A DNA stretch of 64,000 bases from Mariprofundaceae bacterium (GTDB lineage Bacteria; Pseudomonadota; Zetaproteobacteria; Mariprofundales; Mariprofundaceae), in assembly GCA_021772895.1 (NCBI GenBank), contig JAJFLC010000012.1, positions 248,001 to 312,000 of the forward strand. Direction: 5' to 3'. Shown piece after piece: positions 37,189 to 45,320 of the stretch (the stretch's first letter is position 1; each line of letters opens with the position of its first letter). Below the pieces are notes generated by a model. The model was not told the DNA's origin. It made no database searches and was given only the letters and a program-made list of their open reading frames with translations. Made by a program: the position numbers and the translations under genes.

Positions 37189-38325
37189 ATGTTATCAAAA
37201 TCCAATATGTTTTCTCTGATAGCAGGACTATTTGTGTTCACACTGCTATCACAAGTGGCATACGCTCACGGCATGTCTGAGGCTGATAAGCAGGCAATTG
37301 TAGATGGTGGAAACTTGCTCTATCTGTGGATTGGTGCGACACATATGCTATCAGGCTATGACCATCTCGCATTTGTGTTTGGTATCATCTTCTTTCTGAG
37401 TAATTTCCGTGACATTGTTAAATATGTTTCTGCATTTACCATTGGTCATAGCGTTACCTTAATCTATGCCACGTTTAATGGTGTTCAGCTTAACTACTTT
37501 CTTATTGATGCATTGATTGGCTTGAGTGTCTGTTATGTTGCTTTTGCAAACATTGATGGCTTCCGTAAATACCTGAATATAAATCCACCCAATATGATGC
37601 TCATGATTGTTGGTCTGGGCTTGATTCACGGCTTTGGTTTATCCACCCGTTTGCAGGAACTGCCACTTAGTCCAGATAGCCTGTTACTTAATATTATCTC
37701 GTTCAACATAGGTATTGAGTTGGGGCAAATCACTGCGCTTGCATTGATGTTGTTGCTTATTGCTGCTTGGCGAAAGAGACACTCATTTAAAGCATTCAGC
37801 TTGATTGCAAACTACAGCCTCATCATGGCTGGAGGTTTGCTTTTCCTCATGCAGATGCATGATTACTCGCATGATGGTGATAGGGGGATTGCTGTTGCTG
37901 CTGAGTTAACGCAAAACAGTGAAGGTAATGGCTCCACAAAACCGGAACAGGCAACCTTAAGCGACACAATTATAGTCATTGTTCCTGCCCGAGGTGACAT
38001 AGAATATAAAGTCATGCTAACAAAAGGCGCACTGCTGCAATACTCATGGAAAACAGATGGTGCTGAGCTGTTTTTTGATTTCCATGGTGAGCCGAAAGAT
38101 GACAAGACAGGTTACTTTAAAAGCTACAAAAAAAGCACTGAGAGCATTTCAAGTGGTTCTTTGACAGCACCTTTTGAGGGAACCCATGGTTGGTATTGGA
38201 AAAACAGTACCCAGTCACCTGTTCGTGTCCTGCTGGAAATCAAAGGGTCTTATCAACTAAAGAAGAGACCAGTACCAGTTTTGCCAGAAGAGATTCTGGC
38301 TCCAGCTACCCACGATAGCCTTTGA
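37189..38325 (+). CDS. HupE/UreJ-like membrane protein fused to a periplasmic anchor-type domain
   Basis: 378 residues. Signal peptide (1-26), then a HupE/UreJ_2-type membrane region (about 40-222) with H52 and D58-H59 in THMLSGYDHLAFVFG, H87 in FTIGHSVTL and H147 in GLIHGFG, the His/Asp pattern expected for a nickel/cobalt-type transporter. After a linker, residues about 262-358 form a beta-rich domain (GDIEYKVMLTKGALLQYSW, FDFHGEP, GTHGWYWKN). I recognise that domain from small transmembrane-anchored proteins usually encoded as a separate gene next to HupE/UreJ and RND pumps. The fusion ties both to one task in metal transport. Confidence 0.82.
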   Translation: MLSKSNMFSLIAGLFVFTLLSQVAYAHGMSEADKQAIVDGGNLLYLWIGATHMLSGYDHLAFVFGIIFFLSNFRDIVKYVSAFTIGHSVTLIYATFNGVQLNYFLIDALIGLSVCYVAFANIDGFRKYLNINPPNMMLMIVGLGLIHGFGLSTRLQELPLSPDSLLLNIISFNIGIELGQITALALMLLLIAAWRKRHSFKAFSLIANYSLIMAGGLLFLMQMHDYSHDGDRGIAVAAELTQNSEGNGSTKPEQATLSDTIIVIVPARGDIEYKVMLTKGALLQYSWKTDGAELFFDFHGEPKDDKTGYFKSYKKSTESISSGSLTAPFEGTHGWYWKNSTQSPVRVLLEIKGSYQLKKRPVPVLPEEILAPATHDSL

Positions 38326-38347
38326 TTAGCGATAGGAGAGCTCGGTT

Positions 38348-38533
38348 ATGAATATAAACACACTAGTTATTATCATTATTCTTGGGCTGGTGACCTTTTT
38401 TATAGTGACAAAGGTCGGTCATGAACATGGTCCTGATAGTCATGGCCACGGTCTAGCTAGTGAGAGCCAGCAGTCACAACAGTCTGAACCAAGTTTGAAT
38501 TCCACAACTCATGATAATATCGATTCACAATAG
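38348..38533 (+). CDS. Membrane-anchored His-rich small protein
   Basis: 61 residues. One N-terminal helix (about 5-21) followed by VGHEHGPDSHGHGLA and a Ser/Gln/Asn-rich tail. Five histidines within twelve residues suggest metal binding outside the inner membrane. GATAGGAG precedes the ATG. It lies between the HupE-like fusion and the DUF6488 gene, with short gaps on either side. Confidence 0.65.
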   Translation: MNINTLVIIIILGLVTFFIVTKVGHEHGPDSHGHGLASESQQSQQSEPSLNSTTHDNIDSQ

Positions 38534-38545
38534 GAGAACTTACTT

Positions 38546-38893
38546 ATGCACAAAACATTTATATTTACCCTCGCTTTATTGCTATCACCATTACCGGCAC
38601 TAGCTGGAGGTGGTCATGACCATGGGCACTCTCATGGACCTGCTGAAATTACCCAGGACCAAGCTGTGACGATTGCATCAAAGCGCGTGATTATGCTGGT
38701 TGCCCAAAGTAAAATTCATGAAAGCTGGCAGTTGGTAATGCCTGCAAAATCAGAGAAAAAAATGTATGATGGTCATGCTGAATGGGTCGTTACTTACAAG
38801 AATAGCCAGGTGTCAGATTCAGCTAAGAATACGCTTTATATCTTCTTAAGCTCTACAGGTGATTATATTGCAGCTAATTTTACCGGTAATTAG
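38546..38893 (+). CDS. His-rich periplasmic DUF6488-like protein
   Basis: 115 residues. Signal peptide (1-20) followed by GGGHDHGHSHGPAE at the mature N-terminus, a likely metal-binding stretch, then a PepSY-like alpha/beta domain (ITQDQAVTIASKRVIMLV ... WVVTYKNSQ ... LYIFLSSTGDYIAANFTG), matching DUF6488 from memory. Probably binds the same metal as the pump. TAGGAG precedes the ATG. Confidence 0.75.
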   Translation: MHKTFIFTLALLLSPLPALAGGGHDHGHSHGPAEITQDQAVTIASKRVIMLVAQSKIHESWQLVMPAKSEKKMYDGHAEWVVTYKNSQVSDSAKNTLYIFLSSTGDYIAANFTGN

Positions 38894-38943
38894 TAGAAAG
38901 GTTTGACTGTGTCATCATTTCTAGAATACATATGAGGCGATAA

Positions 38944-39282
38944 ATGAGTTTGGCATTGGCAAAGATATTTATTACTGCCGTAGTCATTTCTTTCTGTTCA
39001 TGGCTGTCTGGTAAGCGTCCAGAGATTGCCGGATTTATAGTGGCACTACCAATTGCAACGCTGATTGTGTTGGCCTTTTCTTATGTTGAGTGGGAAAATC
39101 CTGCTACCACAATCAGGTTTGCAAAAAGCATCCTTGTTGGGATTCCTTTTTCTTTATTATTCTTCATTCCATTCTTATTGGCTGAGAAATTTAATATCAG
39201 CTTCTGGGAATGTTATGGCCTAGGTTTATTGCTTTTAATTGTGGGGTTCTTTGTGCATCGAGCTGCAATAACCTTTGTGTAA
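38944..39282 (+). CDS. Small membrane protein, DUF3147-like
   Basis: 112 residues with four predicted helices. LSGKRPEIAGFIVALPIATLI and the spacing of helices resemble DUF3147, small inner-membrane proteins of unknown role. Last gene of the metal cluster in this direction; GAGGCG precedes the ATG. Confidence 0.65.
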   Translation: MSLALAKIFITAVVISFCSWLSGKRPEIAGFIVALPIATLIVLAFSYVEWENPATTIRFAKSILVGIPFSLLFFIPFLLAEKFNISFWECYGLGLLLLIVGFFVHRAAITFV

Positions 39283-39471
39283 CCAGAGCTAATTTAAACT
39301 TTTAGTGTCTGTATTGAATGCCCGCTTTTGGCCGAATGAATGTTGCTGTTTTGAGAGATATTTGAATGATCTCAAAATGCACTCTCAAAAGAAGCATATG
39401 ATTGAAGTGTGTATTTCAGTTAAGGCTTTGTAGCTTAATAAAGAAATGAGTGGGAACATCAATGATCAATA

Positions 39472-39500
39472 AAAAAGGCCCGCCATAGGCGGACCTTTTT
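39472..39500 (-). terminator. Terminator after the cold-shock-type RRM gene
   Basis: On the minus strand AAAAAGGTCCGCC-TAT-GGCGGGCCTTTTTT pairs throughout (one U-G) and ends in T; on the plus strand the same position would be a C-A mismatch, so it serves the minus strand. Confidence 0.85.
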
Positions 39501-39525
39501 ATATTCTTTAAAGGTAAAACCTTTC

Positions 39526-39780
39526 TTAGAAACGGTTTTCACGAGGCTTAGCCTCATTAACACGTAGGTTACGTCCGCTGACTTCTGCGCCGTCCAGCGC
39601 TGAAATTGCAGCTTTTGCTTCGTCATCACTGTCCATTTCAACAAAACCGAAGCCACGGCTACGATCAGTTTCACGGTCAATGACCACTTTTGCACTGCTA
39701 ACATCACCGAATTCCGCAAATACTTCGCGTAGCTCTTCATCATCAGTACGGAAAGAAAGGTTTCCAACATAAATATTCAT
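39526..39780 (-). CDS. RRM-type RNA-binding protein
   Basis: 84 residues: one RNA recognition motif with RNP2 IYVGNL and RNP1 RGFGFVEM, ending NEAKPRENRF. Bacterial proteins of this type (Rbp) are often cold-induced RNA chaperones. ATG at 39780 is chosen because homologues start MNIYVGNL and GAGGA lies about nine bases before it. It has a long leader and its own terminator. Confidence 0.93.
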   Translation of the reverse strand: MNIYVGNLSFRTDDEELREVFAEFGDVSSAKVVIDRETDRSRGFGFVEMDSDDEAKAAISALDGAEVSGRNLRVNEAKPRENRF

Positions 39781-40144
39781 ACTTAAATCATCCTCGAAAA
39801 TATCAAAACTCAAACCCATCGGATTTGGACTTCACCAAAGGTGGCGACCATAAACCCGTAGAAAAAAATCCATGATAAAATCATCGGGAAAGAACGTGCA
39901 CAACTGACAAAATCAACCCCACTATAATGACTGAACATGATAGGGCAAGAAAAACATCATTGGCAATAGCATGGACGTTTTAGACACGTATTTTGAAATT
40001 ATGCAGTCCAGAGAATAAATCGATGTTTTTTTTATCTTTATGAATCAAAATTTACTAACGCTGATGCGAAATAGGGCGCTTATTCCTAATGCTTGAGTAT
40101 TTCTCAGAATAAACCGTTAATACAGGGGACTTTAAAGACAGGTG
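39781..40144 (-). promoter_or_regulatory. Promoter and long leader of the RRM gene
   Basis: 364 bases without a gene. On the minus strand TTGCCC (39943-39948), a 16-base spacer and TATAGT (39921-39926) form a plausible sigma-70 promoter, giving a leader of about 134 bases. It contains short hairpins such as CACC-TTT-GGTG. Long structured leaders are typical of cold-shock genes; this is inference. The part from 39949 to 40144 shows nothing recognised. Confidence 0.45.
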
Positions 40145-40351
40145 TTATTCGCTTGTAGTATCGGTGATGGTTGATTCAGGAGAGCCCTCAACAACTTGTT
40201 CAGCTGATGATTCTTCTGAAGTTTCTTCAGTGGATGTTTCATCAGTTGCATCGCCGCGCTTTTCTAATTTGCGAAGACGTTTCTCTTCTGCCTTTTTTTG
40301 TTTAGCGAGCTCTTTTTGACGTTTTTCATATTTGAAATTTGGTCTGGCCAA
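40145..40351 (-). CDS. Small charged protein (basic N-terminus, acidic C-terminus)
   Basis: 68 residues from a TTG start: GGAGGT lies five bases before it and the product then begins MARPNFKYEKRQKELAK, as in a widespread group of small basic proteobacterial proteins. A Lys/Glu-rich helix is followed by a Thr/Ser/Glu-rich disordered tail. Function unknown. Confidence 0.7.
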   Translation of the reverse strand: MARPNFKYEKRQKELAKQKKAEEKRLRKLEKRGDATDETSTEETSEESSAEQVVEGSPESTITDTTSE

Positions 40352-40579
40352 TCGGCACCTCCGGTCGTGATATGTGCCCGGCCAATGCAAGCGGGGATAA
40401 CGCTGCTGATACGATTGAAACGAACTTGGCCAATACTGCCAAGCTTTTGCGCTGGCGTCCCGAAAATAGTCGTGATGGATAAATAATGTGTTGAATAATT
40501 TAATAGAACTGAACCTTAATAAAACGCAGCAGGCTTTCTGACAGGCTACTTAGAAGCCTGAATATAGCTCAAAGCGAGG

Positions 40580-41047
40580 TTATTTCAGGTAAGGCATTAC
40601 CACAGGAGGAACAAGCTCAGAGACATCGCCACCCATGTCGGAAATTTCGCGGATAAAACGGGATGAGACAAAGGTATAATCTTCACGAGCCATGACAAAA
40701 CAGGTTTCGATCTTTTCATCCAGACGACGATTCATGGTGGCCATCTGAAATTCATATTCAAAGTCAGAAGCGGCACGCAGACCGCGAAGAATGGCATTGG
40801 CTTGCTGATCATGAGCGAGATCAACCAACAGACCTGTAAATGATACGGCTTCTACATTGGGTTTATGTGCGAAAGTTTCCCGCACCATTTTGAGCCGTGT
40901 TGCGAGATCAAACATGGGTTCCTTTTTTGGGTTTTCGGCGACGCCAATCACAATGCGATCAAACAATTTCAGCCCGCGATTGGCCACATCGACATGGCCG
41001 AGTGTGATCGGATCAAAAGTACCGGGATAGATTGCAGTTCGTTTCAT
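40580..41047 (-). CDS. coaD: Phosphopantetheine adenylyltransferase
   Basis: 155 residues. It adenylylates 4'-phosphopantetheine in coenzyme A synthesis. Nucleotidyltransferase motif YPGTFDPITLGHVDV with T/HxxH-like TLGH, the RGLRAASDFEYEFQMA segment and ISSRFIRE are all present. It follows rsmD by 15 bases, the common rsmD-coaD pair. Confidence 0.96.
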   Translation of the reverse strand: MKRTAIYPGTFDPITLGHVDVANRGLKLFDRIVIGVAENPKKEPMFDLATRLKMVRETFAHKPNVEAVSFTGLLVDLAHDQQANAILRGLRAASDFEYEFQMATMNRRLDEKIETCFVMAREDYTFVSSRFIREISDMGGDVSELVPPVVMPYLK

Positions 41048-41062
41048 CTTACTTCCTTTTGC

Positions 41063-41614
41063 CTACGGAACATGGATGGCCATTGTTGGTGATAAAAAAT
41101 GCAAAGTGGTGTCACCGTAACGCCTTGATTGGGTTAACGTCCAGTTTTCAGGCCAGACAGGCACGGTTTGGGATGATTCTTCAATGACCAGTTGATGACA
41201 TTTGATATCGTTTTCATCTAACCATTGAGGAATTTTTTCAGCAATACCCTGATTATAAGGTGGATCGGCAAAGATGAGGTTAAAGGTGCTGTTTTCACTT
41301 CGTTTTAACGCAGCAGGCAGCGAACCCTTCATAATATTCCAGCAGCCTTTAAGCGCCAGTTTCTTCTGATTTTCCTGCATGTGTTGACAGGCCTCATGCT
41401 GCTGTTCGATGGAGGTGGCAGAAATCGCTCCGCGTGAAATGGCTTCAATGGCCATAACACCCGTGCCGGAAAAGAGATCAAGCATGTTCCAGCCGCTCAT
41501 GTCACCCAGGATATTAAAGAGTGCTTCACGCACCCTGGATGGAGTAGGTCGAAGCCCGGGAAGATCTGGCACATTCAGTACACGCCCACGATAGGTTCCT
41601 GCAGTGATACGCAT
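41063..41614 (-). CDS. rsmD: 16S rRNA (guanine(966)-N2)-methyltransferase
   Basis: 183 residues, class I SAM methyltransferase. RITAGTYRGRVL at the N-terminus, RPTPSRVREALFNIL, the SAM-binding DLFSGTGVMAIEA and catalytic FADPPYNQG match RsmD. It modifies 16S rRNA during small-subunit assembly. Upstream partner of coaD. Confidence 0.95.
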   Translation of the reverse strand: MRITAGTYRGRVLNVPDLPGLRPTPSRVREALFNILGDMSGWNMLDLFSGTGVMAIEAISRGAISATSIEQQHEACQHMQENQKKLALKGCWNIMKGSLPAALKRSENSTFNLIFADPPYNQGIAEKIPQWLDENDIKCHQLVIEESSQTVPVWPENWTLTQSRRYGDTTLHFLSPTMAIHVP

Positions 41615-41643
41615 GAGATGACTTGATCAGTTGTGGTGTGCTT

Positions 41644-42489
41644 TTACCACTTGCGCTCAAAGGTCGCCAATTGCTTATCCAGTAACTCTGTTGCATCAAA
41701 ATCGCCGGGTGAGATTACATCACAGGTGTAACCAATATCGATGCCGATATTTTGTTCGGTATCAGGCCATGTAAGTGAAAGCTTCCAATTGGAGACAACT
41801 TTTTCTGCCCAGTCTTTTACACCTTCAGGGGTTGCATTTGGCATGAGTACGGCAAAGCAACCCATGCCCATGTCGGCTACAATATCAAATTCACGGGTTC
41901 GTTTACGTAGTTTTTTGCCTGATTTTCTGGCCGCCGCTTCTGCAAACCATGTGGCGTGACCACGAACCAGCGATACATAGTTTCCGATACCAAAAACAAC
42001 CAGACTCAGATCCTGATTGGTTTCTCTGCAACGTTTTTCTTCCAGTGGCAGGCGATGGCGAAAATAGTTTTGAGTTTCAAGTTCGGTGACCGGGTTGCGG
42101 AAAAAATATTTTTCCAGTCGCTCACTTCGCATCAAAGCTGTGTTCACGCGTGCGATCAATTGGGGTGGTGTCACAGGCTTGGTGATGTAGTCATCTACAC
42201 CGAGAGTCAGGCCTTTGATCTGATCATCGAGTTCATCAAGAACGCTTAGAAATACAAAGGGGGTCAGGTTGTAATGTTTATCTTTACGAACTTCGTTATA
42301 GAAGGCCCAACCATCCATGTTTGGCATCATGATATCGGTCAAAATGAGGTCAACATGACGCTGTTCCAGAATATTCAGTGCATCCTCGCCATCGGATGCT
42401 TCAAGCACACGAAATCCACCCTGTTGCAAAAAGTGACTGGTGATATCCCGGCTTGTGCTTGAATCTTCAACAACTAAAATCGTTTTCAT
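41644..42489 (-). CDS. Response regulator with degenerate GGDEF-like domain
   Basis: 281 residues. Receiver domain (1-120) with D9/D10-type acidic pair in VVEDSSTS, phosphoacceptor aspartate in LTDIMMPNMDG and lysine in ITKPVTPP. Residues 135-265 resemble a GGDEF fold (NPVTELETQNYFRHRL in place of DxLTgLxNR), but the signature position reads MGMGCF, so diguanylate cyclase activity is unlikely. ATG at 42489 begins the receiver. It starts four bases after the M16-like gene stop and so appears to belong to that operon. Confidence 0.82.
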   Translation of the reverse strand: MKTILVVEDSSTSRDITSHFLQQGGFRVLEASDGEDALNILEQRHVDLILTDIMMPNMDGWAFYNEVRKDKHYNLTPFVFLSVLDELDDQIKGLTLGVDDYITKPVTPPQLIARVNTALMRSERLEKYFFRNPVTELETQNYFRHRLPLEEKRCRETNQDLSLVVFGIGNYVSLVRGHATWFAEAAARKSGKKLRKRTREFDIVADMGMGCFAVLMPNATPEGVKDWAEKVVSNWKLSLTWPDTEQNIGIDIGYTCDVISPGDFDATELLDKQLATFERKW

Positions 42490-42493
42490 AACT

Positions 42494-43819
42494 TTATTGA
42501 GCCCCCATTGGTGGGCCGACACGTATCAGATTCCATTGTACTGGGTTCATATACGTTTTGGCGGCTGTCTTTAGATTGGCAAGCGTGACGGATTCAACCT
42601 TTTCAGTCCAGACTTGCAGGTAATCAAGGGGCATTTGATAAAACCCGATCATTGCCATGAGTCCGACACGTTCACGATTTGAGTCCAATCGCTGAGCAAA
42701 ACCACCCGTCAGGTTGGCTTTTGCTTCATCAAGGGATTTTTGGGTGATGTTTCCATCAAACATTTCCTGAAGTACATCACGAACGACTTTTTCTGCATCC
42801 TGAACCTGATCTGCCCGGGTTTGCAGTGTAATGATGAATGGGCCGGGTGAAGCAAGGGGTATGAAATAAGAATAGACCCCATATACCAGACCACGCTTTT
42901 CACGCACTTCTTCCATTAAACGAGAGCCAAAACCGCCGCCGCCGAGCATGTGATTCAGCACAAATATTGGAAAGAAGTTCTGGTCTTTTCGGGCAGGACC
43001 CAGACGTACTATTTGTGAAAGTGTTTGTGATGTAGGCATTTCAATATGTTTTGTGAGACCATGGATATCACTGGCATTGTCGATGTCAAACAGCGATTTT
43101 TCTGGTTGTCCCTTCCATGTAGCCAGTTTTGGTTTAAGCAGTTTTAACAACTCCCGCATGTTGATATCGCCACTGATTGCCAGTACAGCACCTTCCGGGA
43201 GGACTTGTGAACTGTACAGTTTTTTCAGGTCGGCCAATTGGATGTTTTGTAATGTTGCAAAGCTTCCTGATGAACGATGTCCATAAGGGTGGTTTTTAAA
43301 AAGTAGATTGCTTGCGGCTTCAGCAGCACGAACGGCAGGTTCTTCCTGTGCTTTTTGTGCGGAGGATATTGCATTGTCTTTGATGAGTTTGAAGCGGGCT
43401 TTGTTCCAGCCTGGAGTGAGCAAGGCTTCAGAGAACACATCAATGCCTGTTGCAAGTGCTTCTTTCAGGACTGTTATGGAGAGGCTCATGCCATCCCGGT
43501 CAGCGCTTGCACCCAGGCGAATTGCCTCAGCATCCAATCGTTCTGCCCAGGCTTCATGGTCATGTTGGCCTGTATGATCCGCCAACATGGCGGCCATTAG
43601 ACTTGCAGTGCCACCTTTTCCGCTCGCATCAAAACGACTGCCAGCAGGTATGATCAATTGCATGGAGACCATAGGCACTGCATGCGCTTCCATCAGTAGA
43701 ATACGCAGACCATTGTCCATTTTCGCCTCTTCAATGGGTGGTACAGCTTGAGCCGGGGTAATAAACAGAAAGCCACCGAGTAGCAGTGATGTAAGAAACT
43801 TCAGAAGACGGTTGTTCAT
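42494..43819 (-). CDS. M16 peptidase-like protein, non-catalytic partner
   Basis: 441 residues with a signal peptide (cleavage after PAQA). Two M16 homology halves. The HxxEH zinc site is missing: the corresponding helix reads ASLMAAMLADHTG. The later GGGGFGSRLMEEVREKRGLVYG segment typical of the second half of M16 partners is well kept. It overlaps the upstream catalytic gene by four bases. The pair should form a periplasmic heterodimer in the way of mitochondrial processing peptidase. Confidence 0.92.
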   Translation of the reverse strand: MNNRLLKFLTSLLLGGFLFITPAQAVPPIEEAKMDNGLRILLMEAHAVPMVSMQLIIPAGSRFDASGKGGTASLMAAMLADHTGQHDHEAWAERLDAEAIRLGASADRDGMSLSITVLKEALATGIDVFSEALLTPGWNKARFKLIKDNAISSAQKAQEEPAVRAAEAASNLLFKNHPYGHRSSGSFATLQNIQLADLKKLYSSQVLPEGAVLAISGDINMRELLKLLKPKLATWKGQPEKSLFDIDNASDIHGLTKHIEMPTSQTLSQIVRLGPARKDQNFFPIFVLNHMLGGGGFGSRLMEEVREKRGLVYGVYSYFIPLASPGPFIITLQTRADQVQDAEKVVRDVLQEMFDGNITQKSLDEAKANLTGGFAQRLDSNRERVGLMAMIGFYQMPLDYLQVWTEKVESVTLANLKTAAKTYMNPVQWNLIRVGPPMGAQ

Positions 43820-45144
43820 GATTTTTTCTCCGGCTTTAGCAGTCCCGTGGTTGAACGTTCAAACCTGATCCATTTTTTAAATGCATTTTGCACATCAGAA
43901 GCGGTGACATTTCGGATCGCATCCAGCCATTCATCCTGATGCGCAGCGCCAATACCGACTGTTTCAAGTCTGCCAATATGTTTGGCCCTTAAATACAATG
44001 AATCGCGCGCAAAAACCTCAGCTGCGATCACACGTTTTTTTGCGGCGGTTAAGTCTTTTTCAGCAGGGGCATTTTTTTGCATTTTCTGTATGAGTTTCCA
44101 AAACGCTTTTTCAAACGTTTCAGACGTGTGCTTTGGCCCAAGGTTGCCATAGGCATACCAGAGATCGAGGCCCATACCGAATGGGTCGTAACCGGCACTG
44201 GCGGATGAGGCTTTGTCTTTGTCCACGAGTTCGCGGGTCAATTTGGCTGAGCGACCACCTGCCAACAGTTCTGTGGCCATGGCAATGGCTGCGATTTCTT
44301 TATCGTTGATTCCAGGTTGCCAGACGGGCAAAGGCAGGGTGATTGCGAGCACTGGCAATTGTGCAGGCAGGTTCACTTCAATGCGTTTGGGACCAAAGGG
44401 TGCTGGCTCTTTTGGATTAAAACGTTCCGGGACAGGTTTGCGCTTCATGCGTCCAAATGTGTTTGCCACTCGTTTTTTGACACTGCGAAAGTCAACATCA
44501 CCAACAACGACAACCGTGACACTGCCGGGCACGTAATGTTTTTGATAAAACGCACGCACATCATCAATAGTCAGTTGTTGTAAATCCTGCATCCAGCCGA
44601 TGACAGGGTTGCGATACGGATGTAATCGAAGCGATGCGGCAGAAAGCTCTTCAAACATGTGGCTGTTAGGATCATCTTCGGTGCGCATACGCCGCTCTTC
44701 CATAATGACCTTAATTTCACGGTCAAACTCCTGCGGTAGAAGTTTCAGATTGGCAAAACGTTCGGCTTCCATGCCCAGCACTTCATTAACGGCAGATGCA
44801 GGCACGGTTTCAAAGTAGGCTGTATAGTCTGTGCTGGTAAAGGCGTTATCATTGCCGCCAATGGCTGCGATCCGCCTGGAATATTCCCCGGGAGCGAGTT
44901 TTTTTGAGCCTTTGAACATCATATGTTCAAAAACATGTGCCAGCCCTGTTTTGCCGGGAACTTCATCACGTCCGCCGACTTTGAGCCAGACTTGTACCAT
45001 GGCAACCGGTGCAGAGTGATCCTCTTCTACAATCAGCTTTACCCCGTTTTTAAATTGGGCCTGCTGTAGTTCAGTTGCATGCAGTGCATGGGTCTGGGCG
45101 ATAAAAAATAATAACCCGGCCATCAGAAATAAGCGTGTGCGCAT
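43816..45144 (-). CDS. M16 zinc peptidase, catalytic partner
   Basis: 442 residues, signal peptide (1-22). The inverted zinc motif HVFEH is in GLAHVFEHMMFKGSKK, with the downstream glutamate expected in the TDYTAYFETVP...EAERFANL region. First gene of a three-gene minus-strand run with the non-catalytic partner and a response regulator. Substrates are unknown; related pairs degrade peptides in the periplasm. GGAG precedes the ATG. Confidence 0.94.
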   Translation of the reverse strand: MRTRLFLMAGLLFFIAQTHALHATELQQAQFKNGVKLIVEEDHSAPVAMVQVWLKVGGRDEVPGKTGLAHVFEHMMFKGSKKLAPGEYSRRIAAIGGNDNAFTSTDYTAYFETVPASAVNEVLGMEAERFANLKLLPQEFDREIKVIMEERRMRTEDDPNSHMFEELSAASLRLHPYRNPVIGWMQDLQQLTIDDVRAFYQKHYVPGSVTVVVVGDVDFRSVKKRVANTFGRMKRKPVPERFNPKEPAPFGPKRIEVNLPAQLPVLAITLPLPVWQPGINDKEIAAIAMATELLAGGRSAKLTRELVDKDKASSASAGYDPFGMGLDLWYAYGNLGPKHTSETFEKAFWKLIQKMQKNAPAEKDLTAAKKRVIAAEVFARDSLYLRAKHIGRLETVGIGAAHQDEWLDAIRNVTASDVQNAFKKWIRFERSTTGLLKPEKKS

Positions 45145-45320
45145 GGAATCTCCTTAGGAAATGAGTTTGGGATGATGCGTGCAGAGCTTCATAGAATCAA
45201 ATGGATTTTATCAGACAAATAACCTGAAACAGAATCGGTGAAAACAGGTATCGATTTGCCTGCCGACATGTCGGTGTTTGTTATCGGCGAAGTTTGGATG
45301 AGGGAGCTTTGTTTTAGCGG

